From Lachnospiraceae bacterium (lineage in GTDB: Bacteria > Bacillota > Clostridia > Lachnospirales > Lachnospiraceae): 64,000 nucleotides of DNA. The translations under genes and the position numbers were made by a program. The notes under the pieces were generated by a model. The model saw only the letters and a program-made list of their open reading frames with translations. It made no database searches and was not told the origin of the DNA. The DNA is taken from contig JAQVCT010000001.1 of NCBI GenBank assembly GCA_028689655.1, forward strand, positions 310,001 through 374,000, given 5' to 3'. This document shows positions 51,197-58,950 of this stretch, one piece after another. Every line of letters starts with the position of its first letter. The first letter of the stretch is position 1.

Positions 51197-53140
51197 ATGA
51201 ATTATGAATACCACGTAGCAATAAATGGTTGTGACCATGGAGACGGATCTAAAAGCAATCCTTTTAGAACTATTTCAAAAGCTGCCCAAACGGCAGAAAC
51301 AGGTGATACCGTTATCGTACATGAGGGAACCTATCGGGAATGGGTAAAACCCGCCTACAGTGGATACAGTGATATTAACCGCATCACCTATGAAGCCGCC
51401 AAGGGGGAAAAAGTAATCATTAAAGGATCAGAGCAGATCAACACCTGGCAGGTATATGAAGGAACCGTATGGTGTGTTACCCTGGATAACAGTTTCTTTG
51501 GCGATTACAATCCGTACAAAGAGGCACTTGGAGGTGACTGGTTTGTCTACCCGGAGGACGGTTCCGTTCATGCAGGAGATGTCTACCTGAATGGTAAATC
51601 CTTCTACGAAGCAAAGTCTATTGATGAGGTGAAAAATCCGGTAAAACGCTCCAGCGGATATAATCCCCCCTGGAGCAATCGTATGGAACTGCTTTTGGAT
51701 CCAGAAAGCTCCATCTATCAATGGTATGCAACCGTAACAGATTCCCAGACAACGATCTATGCCAACTTCCACGAAAGCAATCCCAATGAAGAACTGGTTG
51801 AAATCAATGTTCGTAAATGTTGTTTCTATCCGGAACAGGTGGGTATGAATTATATTACTGTCAGAGGCTTTGAAATGGCACAGGCTGCCAGCCCCTGGAC
51901 ACCCCCTACCGCAGACCAGCCCGGACTGTTGGGTACCCACTGGAGCAAGGGTTGGATTATTGAAGACAATATGATCCATGATGCAAAATGCAGTGCCATC
52001 AGTATCGGTAAAGAAGCCTCCACCGGCCATAATCTGTGCACAAGGCGTCAGCAGAAACCTGGCTATCAGTATCAGATGGAAGCTGTATTTCGTGCATTGG
52101 AGATTGGCTGGAGTAAGGAGAAGATTGGTTCTCACATCATCCGTAACAATACCATTTATGATTGTGGACAGAATGGTATCGTTGGTCATATGGGTTGCGT
52201 CTTCAGTAAAATCTATAACAACCATATTTACAACATTGCCGTAAAACATGAATTCTTCGGATATGAAATCGGCGGTATTAAACTGCATGCTGCTATTGAC
52301 GTGGAAATCACCCATAACCGCATTCATAACTGTACCTTAGGTACCTGGCTGGACTGGCAGGCACAGGATGTCCGTGTAGGAAGTAACCTGTATTACAATA
52401 ATGATCGTGACTTCATGATCGAGGTTACGCATGGTCCCTACCTGGTGGAAAATAATATTTTTGCTTCTGAATACAACTTTGATAACGTGGCGCAGGGTGG
52501 TGCTTATGTGAATAATCTGTGCTGTGGAACCATGCGTCGTGTCAAAGTGCTTGATCGTTCTACTCCTTATCATTTTCCTCATACCACCAAGGTGGCTGGT
52601 ACTACCGTAGTCTACAGTGGGGATGATCGACTGTATAACAACATCTTTATCGGAGGCATAGATATTCTGGAAGACGAATCCTACTCCGGTACTGCCGGTT
52701 ACGATGATTGCACTGCTTCCTACGAAGAATACCATGCCGCTATTGTAGCTGGCGGTGTAGCTGATCTTGAAAAATTCATTCCTGTGGAGCAACCTGTATA
52801 TATTGACGCAAATGCCTATCTAAACGGTGCAAATGCTTTCCGCTGTGAAAAAAGCAATTACATAAATCCTTCTCATAATCCTAAGGTCTCTATCTTAGAG
52901 GAAGGTGACCATGTATATCTGGAGTTAGATATCCCAGAAGAATTGTTAAACATCAATACAAAAATAGAATCTACAAAAACCCTTGGAACCGTACGAATTG
53001 TGGATGCAATCTTTGACGATCCAGATGGACAGCCTATTATTTTAGACAGGGATTACTTCGGACAGCCTCGAAATTCCCATCCAACAGCAGGTCCTATTGA
53101 ATCTTTAAGAGCAGACCATAACCGTATTCAAGTATGGTAA
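51197..53140 (+). CDS. GH120 beta-xylosidase
   Basis: 647 residues, without signal peptide, hence cytoplasmic. It follows closely what I recall of Thermoanaerobacterium saccharolyticum XylC, the founding GH120 enzyme: IIVHEGxYREWVKP-like start (VIVHEGTYREWVKPAYSG), GDWFV, NEELVEINVRKCCFYP, PWTPPTADQPGL, WIIEDNMIHDAKCSAISIGKEA, IIRNNTIYDCGQNGIVGHMG, EIGGIKLHAAIDVEITHNRIH and THGPYLVENNI. It is a right-handed beta-helix with an inserted beta-sandwich. It releases xylose from xylo-oligosaccharides brought in by the ABC importer. AAGGAGG precedes the ATG. Confidence 0.92.
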   Translation: MNYEYHVAINGCDHGDGSKSNPFRTISKAAQTAETGDTVIVHEGTYREWVKPAYSGYSDINRITYEAAKGEKVIIKGSEQINTWQVYEGTVWCVTLDNSFFGDYNPYKEALGGDWFVYPEDGSVHAGDVYLNGKSFYEAKSIDEVKNPVKRSSGYNPPWSNRMELLLDPESSIYQWYATVTDSQTTIYANFHESNPNEELVEINVRKCCFYPEQVGMNYITVRGFEMAQAASPWTPPTADQPGLLGTHWSKGWIIEDNMIHDAKCSAISIGKEASTGHNLCTRRQQKPGYQYQMEAVFRALEIGWSKEKIGSHIIRNNTIYDCGQNGIVGHMGCVFSKIYNNHIYNIAVKHEFFGYEIGGIKLHAAIDVEITHNRIHNCTLGTWLDWQAQDVRVGSNLYYNNDRDFMIEVTHGPYLVENNIFASEYNFDNVAQGGAYVNNLCCGTMRRVKVLDRSTPYHFPHTTKVAGTTVVYSGDDRLYNNIFIGGIDILEDESYSGTAGYDDCTASYEEYHAAIVAGGVADLEKFIPVEQPVYIDANAYLNGANAFRCEKSNYINPSHNPKVSILEEGDHVYLELDIPEELLNINTKIESTKTLGTVRIVDAIFDDPDGQPIILDRDYFGQPRNSHPTAGPIESLRADHNRIQVW

Positions 53141-53167
53141 TCCCATTTCTATTGTAATGAATTGTAA

Positions 53168-53205
53168 AATGCCGACTGTTTCTTACTTGAAACAGTCGGC
53201 ATTTT
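53168..53205. terminator. Terminator between convergent GH120 and GH43 genes
   Basis: AATGCCGACTGTTTC-TTACTT-GAAACAGTCGGCATT, a perfect 15-bp stem with T-rich flanks. Confidence 0.9.
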
Positions 53206-53211
53206 ATTTCA

Positions 53212-53385
53212 TTTAATAGGAAATTCCTTCGAAATTTCCTATTGGCAGCATCTTCGATACTGCTAAGCTTGTAATACTTCCAAAGGAAGTATTATCCCGT
53301 AGGGATTATGCATCTATAGATGCATAACATCGAAGCAAAGTGTCAGTAAAGTAGTGTCGACATAAGAGTGTCGAAGACACTTTGT
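53212..53385 (-). repeat. REP-like modular repeat, copy C (long form)
   Basis: On the minus strand it begins ACAAAGTGTCTTCGACACT and ends in the AATAGGAAATTTCGAAGGAA-type hairpin, like copies A and B. It carries about 70 extra bases with two more hairpins (TTATGCATC-TATA-GATGCATAA; TAATACTTCC-TTT-GGAAGTATTA). It lies directly behind the GH43 stop codon. Confidence 0.85.
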
Positions 53386-53387
53386 TC

Positions 53388-54968
53388 TTATCTGTTATCA
53401 TTTATATACTGAAACCAGTCAAAATCAGCATAGTTTTCAGATTCCGTCTTATTTGAGCTGGCATACATTCCCATGTAGACTCCTGTAAATCCTTCATTTC
53501 GGTTGGAACTCAACAGGGAGGCATCCAGTCCCTCTGCAAATATCAATACTTCCTGTTCCTCATATCCATAATAGAAATCATAGCTGGTAATATTACACTG
53601 TGCCATTAGATAAATACGCTTTGTACTTTCGATTACCATTTCTTTCAGCAGTCTACGATCACCATTTGTCGTTGCATAAAGTCGTAAAATATCTCTATCA
53701 TCTTTCCGCGACTTTGTAAAAATATAATGGTATCGATCATCCTGTATCAATACAATTCCTGCCTCTTCCTCCTGTATCCTTGGATTAAATTCCATTGCCG
53801 TCTTAATCTGACAACATTTATGCTGTTGTCTGCGACCTACAAAAGCGGGTGTTCCTATCTCATTTATAATTTCCGGTTTGAGATGCAATCTCAGATAACC
53901 CGGATGTTCTCTCAAGCTATAGAACGCATCCTTTGGTGGATGTATCGTATTCCATATAAGTGCCAGGTTCTCCGACTCAAAGTTATCATTTGGATTACGA
54001 AGTGGAAAAGGATGCAATGGGAGATTCGGCATTCTTTCTTCCTTATTCACCAATCCATTCTCATTATCAATGCGAAGCCATCCGTCCTCTTCCCACACAA
54101 CAGGAGCCATAAAGGTCTCTCGCCCCAGATTAAAATGAAAGCCTTCATATGGGCGGATTGCCAGCAGTACCATCCACCACTCACCTTTTTGTGTCTCTAC
54201 AATATCGGCATGTCCCGTTACGGAAATATCACTAAGTAATGGTAAATTTCTATGGCTGACAATGGGATTTCTAGGGCATATCTCATAAGTACCATGGATG
54301 CTGTCACACCGCGCCATCATCACACTGTGATTGGTAAAGGTTCCTCCCTCTGCCACCATAAGATAATAGAATCCATTTACTTTATAGATATGAGGTGCTT
54401 CAATCCACTTGCTCATAGATTGTTTTCCGTCCCATATAATATAACGTTCTCCCTTAAATTGCAGTGTCTCTGTGTCAAGCTCCTGTAAATAGATGCCATG
54501 GTGTCCTTCATACAGACATTCCTCACTGATATAATTTCCCACATACCAAATACTGCCATCGTCATCAAAAAATAAACTGGAATCAATTCCGTCTGCCCCT
54601 TCTACAAAAATAGGATCACTCCAGGGTCCTGCCGGATCCGTTGCCGTTACAATATAGTTGTCTCTTCGCGCTTCCCGCCCTTCCGATACAAATGTGTTAA
54701 TAATATAGAAAATTCCGTCATGATAACGAATCGATGGTGCCCACAATCCTAATGATGTTTCACAATTTTTGTAATCTAGCTGTTCCGTACGATGAATAGC
54801 ATGACCAATCTGTTCCCAGTGCAGCAAATCCTTACTATGAAAAATCGGCAATCCTGGAAAATAAACAAAAGATGATGTGACCAGATAATAATCCTCCCCC
54901 ACACGACAAATAGAAGGATCTGGATAAAACCCCGGTAAAATTGGATTTTGAAATATTTTTTTAAGCAT
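53388..54968 (-). CDS. GH43 beta-xylosidase (XynB-like)
   Basis: 526 residues, no signal peptide. The five-bladed propeller starts ILPGFYPDPSICRVGEDYYLVTSSF, in which the catalytic base Asp lies in PDPS; EGADGIDSSLFFDDDG and KWIEAPHIYKVNGFYYLM (general acid Glu region) follow. The C-terminal ~190 residues are the beta-sandwich (DUF1349/GH43_C2-like) of XynB-type enzymes. It cleaves xylose, perhaps also arabinose, from short xylo-oligosaccharides. It is convergent with GH120; the two cytoplasmic xylosidases may differ in linkage or decoration preference. Confidence 0.93.
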   Translation of the reverse strand: MLKKIFQNPILPGFYPDPSICRVGEDYYLVTSSFVYFPGLPIFHSKDLLHWEQIGHAIHRTEQLDYKNCETSLGLWAPSIRYHDGIFYIINTFVSEGREARRDNYIVTATDPAGPWSDPIFVEGADGIDSSLFFDDDGSIWYVGNYISEECLYEGHHGIYLQELDTETLQFKGERYIIWDGKQSMSKWIEAPHIYKVNGFYYLMVAEGGTFTNHSVMMARCDSIHGTYEICPRNPIVSHRNLPLLSDISVTGHADIVETQKGEWWMVLLAIRPYEGFHFNLGRETFMAPVVWEEDGWLRIDNENGLVNKEERMPNLPLHPFPLRNPNDNFESENLALIWNTIHPPKDAFYSLREHPGYLRLHLKPEIINEIGTPAFVGRRQQHKCCQIKTAMEFNPRIQEEEAGIVLIQDDRYHYIFTKSRKDDRDILRLYATTNGDRRLLKEMVIESTKRIYLMAQCNITSYDFYYGYEEQEVLIFAEGLDASLLSSNRNEGFTGVYMGMYASSNKTESENYADFDWFQYINDNR

Positions 54969-55102
54969 ACTTCTCCTTTCCGCGTTTTGTACTACACGCT
55001 TCCATGATGAGCATACAATTATTTAATCATAATAACCATATAAAAAACTTTCTATCTTATTGAATTATCTATTTTCATGCGCTTATCAACTTGTTAGCAC
55101 AA

Positions 55103-55133
55103 ACAAAAACCACCACTCTGATGAGTGATGGTC
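55103..55133 (-). terminator. Terminator of rpsF-ssb-rpsR
   Basis: On the minus strand ACCATCACTC-ATCA-GAGTGGTGGT is followed by TTTTGTTT. It lies 12 bp past the rpsR stop. Confidence 0.85.
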
Positions 55134-55144
55134 TTATTCATTGA

Positions 55145-55408
55145 TTAATCACATGTGTAAGGCATTAATGCGATATGTCTTGCTCTCTTGATTGCTACTG
55201 TAAGTGCTCTCTGATGTTTTGCACAGTTTCCTGTAATTCTTCTAGGAAGAATCTTACCTCTTTCAGATACATATCTCTTCAATTTATTTACATCTTTATA
55301 ATCGATTGTATTATCTTTTCCACAAAATACGCAAACTTTTTTTCTTCTGCGCATTCCGCCTCTTCTCTTCATAGGAGAATCGGATTTGTCTGCTTTATTA
55401 TAAGCCAT
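55145..55408 (-). CDS. rpsR: Ribosomal protein S18
   Basis: 87 residues. The N-terminal Arg/Lys-rich tail carries [35 protein letters not shown] and [21 protein letters not shown], the S18 signature. It binds S6 on the small subunit; both are encoded here. It is the last gene before the accessory island. Confidence 0.97.
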   Translation of the reverse strand: MAYNKADKSDSPMKRRGGMRRRKKVCVFCGKDNTIDYKDVNKLKRYVSERGKILPRRITGNCAKHQRALTVAIKRARHIALMPYTCD

Positions 55409-55447
55409 AGTATTGCCTCCTATCTAAAATCATTTCTCAAACTTTGT

Positions 55448-55900
55448 TTAGTTGAATGGCAACTCTTCATCAATTCCATCTGGAATATTCATGAAGCCAT
55501 CACCAACTGTATTATTTGTTGCAGGTCTGGAACCACCGTTAGAAAAGCCACCCTGATCTGATGAACCAGAAGCATTTTTACTTTCTGCGAATTCCTGTTC
55601 CTCTATCACAACATCAGTTGTATACACTTTAACTCCGTCTTTATTCGTATAGCTACCTGTCTGAATTCTTCCAGTCACTGCTAATTTAGTTCCTTTACGG
55701 AAATATTTTTCAGCGAACTCACCTGATTTACCAAATGCAACACATCCGATAAAATCAGCGTTTTGCTCCTCGGTATTATTACGATTAAATCTACGGTCAA
55801 CAGCAAGTGTGTATCTTGCAATCGCCATCGGATTTTCACCCTGAGAATATCTCACCTCAGGATCTCTTGTCAAACGCCCCATAAGAATTACTTTATTCAT
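55448..55900 (-). CDS. ssb: Single-stranded DNA-binding protein
   Basis: 150 residues. An OB-fold with MNKVILMGRLTRDPEVRYSQGE and WxxCVAFGK-like FIGCVAFGKSGEFAEKYFRKG, then a Gly/Asn/Ser-rich tail ending EELPFN, a shortened form of the DDDLPF tip that recruits partner proteins. It lies between rpsF and rpsR, the standard Firmicute order. Confidence 0.96.
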   Translation of the reverse strand: MNKVILMGRLTRDPEVRYSQGENPMAIARYTLAVDRRFNRNNTEEQNADFIGCVAFGKSGEFAEKYFRKGTKLAVTGRIQTGSYTNKDGVKVYTTDVVIEEQEFAESKNASGSSDQGGFSNGGSRPATNNTVGDGFMNIPDGIDEELPFN

Positions 55901-55915
55901 ACGTTCTCCTTTATT

Positions 55916-56206
55916 CTATGCCTCGTCTTGTCTTACGCATAAGAATCTAACTACGTTTTCCATAATACGAACGTTGGATTCAACTTCCGCTGGAACAGTA
56001 GATGCTGCATCGAACTGAATGAAGTAATAGAAAGCTTCTTTCATTTTCTGAACGTCGTAAGCTAATCTTTTCTTACCCCATTCATCAACGTTAGTAATTG
56101 TACCACCGAAACGTTCAATATAACCTTTAACTTTTTCGATTGTAGCAGTTCTTTCGTCGTCTTCGATTTTAGCGCTAACAACAACGGCTAATTCATATTT
56201 GTTCAT
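55916..56206 (-). CDS. rpsF: Ribosomal protein S6
   Basis: 96 residues: MNKYELAVVVSAKIEDDERTATIEKVKGYIERFGG, WGKKRLAYDVQKMKEAFYYFIQFDA and the end NVVRFLCVRQDEA, all typical of S6. A GGAGG site precedes the ATG. It is the first gene of rpsF-ssb-rpsR, with its own promoter at 56301-56329. Confidence 0.97.
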   Translation of the reverse strand: MNKYELAVVVSAKIEDDERTATIEKVKGYIERFGGTITNVDEWGKKRLAYDVQKMKEAFYYFIQFDAASTVPAEVESNVRIMENVVRFLCVRQDEA

Positions 56207-56300
56207 GTTTGTTACCTCCTTTTGGTCTCTGGCCCTTCCATAGAAAGAGCAAGGAATGTGAAGTCAGTTTAAACCGACCCAATTTATATCACAGAATGAT

Positions 56301-56329
56301 ATAATACCACAGATTAATCCATATTTCAA
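56301..56329 (-). promoter_or_regulatory. Promoter of rpsF-ssb-rpsR
   Basis: On the minus strand TTGAAA (plus 56324-56329), 17-bp spacer, TATTAT (plus 56301-56306). The -35 overlaps the end of the DUF951 gene. The leader of about 90 nt contains a TTCCTT...GGAAGG-type stem before the ribosome site. Confidence 0.65.
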
Positions 56330-56511
56330 GAGGTTTTCGGCCGAATTCCTTTTGTATTTTTTTCTACCAGTTTCCTGGGCACCATGACCTGATGCTGGCA
56401 TCCGAGACATTTCAATCGAAAGTCTGCACCTACACGGAGAATCTCCCATTCGCTGCTGCCACATGGATGCGCCTTTTTTAACTTTACAATGTCGCCTACG
56501 TTGTATTCCAT
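56326..56511 (-). CDS. DUF951 family protein
   Basis: 61 residues: MEYNVGDIVKLKKAHPCGSS, then WEILRVGADFRLKCLGCQHQVMVPRKLVEK, a complete DUF951 protein. Cys17, Cys35 and Cys38 suggest a metal site. The family commonly precedes rpsF in Clostridia; its function is unknown. AAAGGAG precedes the ATG. Confidence 0.93.
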   Translation of the reverse strand: MEYNVGDIVKLKKAHPCGSSEWEILRVGADFRLKCLGCQHQVMVPRKLVEKNTKGIRPKTS

Positions 56512-56562
56512 CTTATACTCCTTTTATGTACTTAGTCCGATATATTCCCAATCCAGCCACAG

Positions 56563-56674
56563 TAACGTCATGCTCTGCGAGCATTCCTGACACAGATTAC
56601 TTTGTAATCTGGTCATATTAACGTCATGCTCTTTGAGCACTCCTGACTTGATTACTCTGTAATCAAGTCAAATT
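56563..56674. repeat. 56-bp structured repeat, two copies
   Basis: Units start at 56563 and 56619 and match the family at 7075-7309. In the second unit the stem CAGATTAC/GTAATCTG is replaced by TGACTTGATTAC/GTAATCAAGTCA, a perfect 12-bp stem: both arms changed together. As at 7 kb, the array lies between a terminator and the next minus-strand gene. Confidence 0.9.
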
Positions 56675-56681
56675 ATACCAC

Positions 56682-56710
56682 AAAAACCCCGTGGTTACAC
56701 GGGGTTTTTC
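56682..56710. terminator. Terminator of nagB-nagA
   Basis: AAAAACCCCGTG-GTTA-CACGGGGTTTTT, a perfect stem with T-runs on both strands. Confidence 0.92.
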
Positions 56711-56739
56711 TCTTGCATATCCATCATTGGCACTGCAGA

Positions 56740-57858
56740 TTACTGTGCCATGCCTTTTAGGATAACCTTATTCAGTGATAAATCTTTCTGATTCAATAAT
56801 ACAATATTGGCAACCTTACCTGGGGTGATGCTGCCATATTTGTCATAGATCTTAACTGACTTTGCCGGATTCACTGCCGCACACTTGATGGCACTTTCCA
56901 GTGGAATGCCCATCTTCTGTACTGCTGTTCTCACACAGTCCATAAGGTTCGTGGCTGATCCGGCGATGGTACCGTCTGCCAGTGTTGCCAGGTTCCCTTT
57001 CACATCAACAGCCTGTCCACCCAGAGCATACTTGCCGTCTGGCATACCAGTTGCCATCATGCTATCACTGATCATGATCATACGATTGTCGCTGAACATC
57101 TGGAATGTTGCTTTCACAACTGCCGGATGAATATGAACACCATCACAGATCAACTCTGCTTCGCAGGTAGCATTCTCTGCCGCTGCACCGATCGGTCCCG
57201 GTGCACGATGTGTGAGCGGATTCATGGCATTGTAAAGATGGGTCATATGGCTTGCGCCATGCTCCAGGGCTTCCTTTGCAATGGCGTAGTCACATGCTGT
57301 ATGAGCGATGGAAAGTACTACCTCATCCTTTTTCTTTTCGATAAAATCCATTGCGCCTTCTACTTCCGGAGCGATAGCGATTAATTTTACCATATTGCCT
57401 GATGCTTTATTTAAACGATCGAACATTGCAGCGTCCGGTTTATGAATGTACTTTCCATTCTGCGCACCTTTTTTGCTTTCTGCTATGAAAGGCCCTTCCA
57501 TATTAATACCGCACAATATAGCACCTTCTGCGTTATCATATTCCTTCGCTGCCTGACATACCTTTGTCAATTGTTCCTCCGACAGCGTCATGGTAGCCGG
57601 TACCATGGTAGTCACCCCTATGGATGCCTCATATTTTGCCATCTTGGTAATTGCCTCTGTAGTACCATCACAGAAATCATAACCTACACATCCATGAAAA
57701 TGAATATCTGTCAGCCCCGGAATAGCATAGCATCCTGCACCGTCTATGACCATTCCATCTCCATTATCCGCATCTACAATCCTGTCATTGTCCACATAGA
57801 TCTCTTTTTCTACAAAAACATTGTCCTCTGTAAAAACCTTTGCATTTATTATTTTCAT
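56740..57858 (-). CDS. nagA: N-acetylglucosamine-6-phosphate deacetylase
   Basis: 372 residues, full length. Metal and active-site blocks: GLTDIHFHGCVGYDFCDG, NMEGPFI, IAHTACDYAIAKEALEHGASHMTHLYNAM, PLTHRAPGPIGAA, LICDGVHIHP and MISDSMMATG (catalytic Asp). It removes the acetyl group from GlcNAc-6-phosphate. It lies 29 bp after nagB and forms an operon with it. Confidence 0.96.
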   Translation of the reverse strand: MKIINAKVFTEDNVFVEKEIYVDNDRIVDADNGDGMVIDGAGCYAIPGLTDIHFHGCVGYDFCDGTTEAITKMAKYEASIGVTTMVPATMTLSEEQLTKVCQAAKEYDNAEGAILCGINMEGPFIAESKKGAQNGKYIHKPDAAMFDRLNKASGNMVKLIAIAPEVEGAMDFIEKKKDEVVLSIAHTACDYAIAKEALEHGASHMTHLYNAMNPLTHRAPGPIGAAAENATCEAELICDGVHIHPAVVKATFQMFSDNRMIMISDSMMATGMPDGKYALGGQAVDVKGNLATLADGTIAGSATNLMDCVRTAVQKMGIPLESAIKCAAVNPAKSVKIYDKYGSITPGKVANIVLLNQKDLSLNKVILKGMAQ

Positions 57859-57887
57859 ATTGTTTTTCCTATCAAAAATATATTTTA

Positions 57888-58619
57888 TTAAATGTCCAGT
57901 TTAGATAATGCCGCTTCATCTGCCACTATGATCACATCGTTATGCATCTGCAAAATAGATGCGGGAACTTGTGGCGTTACTTCTCCTCTGAATGCTTTAT
58001 TTACGATCTCTGCTTTGTCTGCACCGCTTACCACTACTAAGACCTTTTTAGCCTGCATAATGGTCTGGATTCCCATGGTATAAGCTTCCTTAGGTACATC
58101 ATCTATAGATGCGAAAAATCTCTTGTTTGCCTCGATTGTAGTCTCTGTCAACTGTACGCAGTGAGTCTCTTTTGCGAAAGTATCAGATGGCTCATTAAAT
58201 CCGATATGTCCATTATGTCCTAATCCCAACAGCTGTAAATCAACTCCTCCAACGGATTTGATGATTTCATTATATGCATCGCATGCTTTCTTGCTGTCTG
58301 GCTCTGTTCCGTCTGGCAGATATGTTCTGTTCTTATCAATGTTTACCTTGCTAAATAAATGTTCATTCATAAAATAGTAATAACTCTGATCATTATCTCT
58401 TGGCAATCCTTTATATTCATCAAGGTTCACGCTGGTCACTTCTGAGAAATCCAAGTCACCCTTTTTATACCATTCTACTAATTGTTCATATGCTCCAATT
58501 GGTGTAGATCCTGTTGCCAATCCAAGTACACAGTTTGGTTTCATAATAATCTGTGCTGAGATAATGTTTGCTGCTTTTCTGCTCATGTCTTTATAATCTT
58601 TTGCTCTGTAAATTTTCAT
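57888..58619 (-). CDS. nagB: Glucosamine-6-phosphate deaminase
   Basis: 243 residues, the normal bacterial length without the allosteric extension. Signatures: GLATGSTPIGAYEQLV, VNLDEYKGL, LGLGHNGHIGFNEPSD (catalytic) and YTMGIQTIMQAKKVLVVVSG. It converts glucosamine-6-phosphate to fructose-6-phosphate and ammonia, feeding glycolysis. It is the first gene of nagBA, downstream of nagE and its terminator. Confidence 0.97.
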   Translation of the reverse strand: MKIYRAKDYKDMSRKAANIISAQIIMKPNCVLGLATGSTPIGAYEQLVEWYKKGDLDFSEVTSVNLDEYKGLPRDNDQSYYYFMNEHLFSKVNIDKNRTYLPDGTEPDSKKACDAYNEIIKSVGGVDLQLLGLGHNGHIGFNEPSDTFAKETHCVQLTETTIEANKRFFASIDDVPKEAYTMGIQTIMQAKKVLVVVSGADKAEIVNKAFRGEVTPQVPASILQMHNDVIIVADEAALSKLDI

Positions 58620-58725
58620 AATACCGTTCTCCCTTACTTTGTGAAATTATATTTATGTATCTGTTTATCTATAGTATACACGATTTTTTTCTGAATGATT
58701 AGCCTTTTCTTGTATTTTATTTGCA

Positions 58726-58807
58726 TTATTTGTCTGCAATCTCTGATTGTAGACCCACGCACCATCAGGTGCTTCCTTTTTATTTGTCTGCAATCTCTGA
58801 TTGTAGA
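58726..58807. repeat. Direct repeat pair upstream of nagB
   Basis: A 28-bp sequence starting TTATTTGTCTGC and containing the CAATC-TCT-GATTG hairpin occurs at 58726 and 58780, 54 bp apart. A related CGCACCATCA...TTCCT motif also occurs twice around it (58759, 58842). The arrangement suggests another structured intergenic repeat family; with the terminator at 58865 it fills the gap 58620-58950. Confidence 0.8.
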
Positions 58808-58864
58808 TAAGTCATACCCGCTTTGCAGGTACGACAAGCTACGCACCATCATGGTTTCCTTAAA

Positions 58865-58909
58865 AAAATAAAAGACAGTCACCTAAACCAGGAGGTTTTC
58901 AGTGACTGC
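58865..58909 (-). terminator. Terminator of nagE
   Basis: On the minus strand GGCAGTCAC...GTGACTGTC with an 18-nt loop, then TTTTATTTTTTT. It lies 42 bp past the nagE stop. Confidence 0.85.
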
Positions 58910-58950
58910 CTATGCTAGGATAATTTATACCTCATATACATTTTAGATGC

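Noticed and set aside
51428..52327. Long open frame on the minus strand opposite the GH120 gene
   Set aside because: It is fully inside a clear GH120 gene, resembles no protein family, has no ribosome site and arises from that gene's codon bias.
56207..56300. Known S6:S18-binding leader RNA upstream of rpsF
   Set aside because: A stem is possible, but I could not match the published consensus by eye. An Rfam search would decide.
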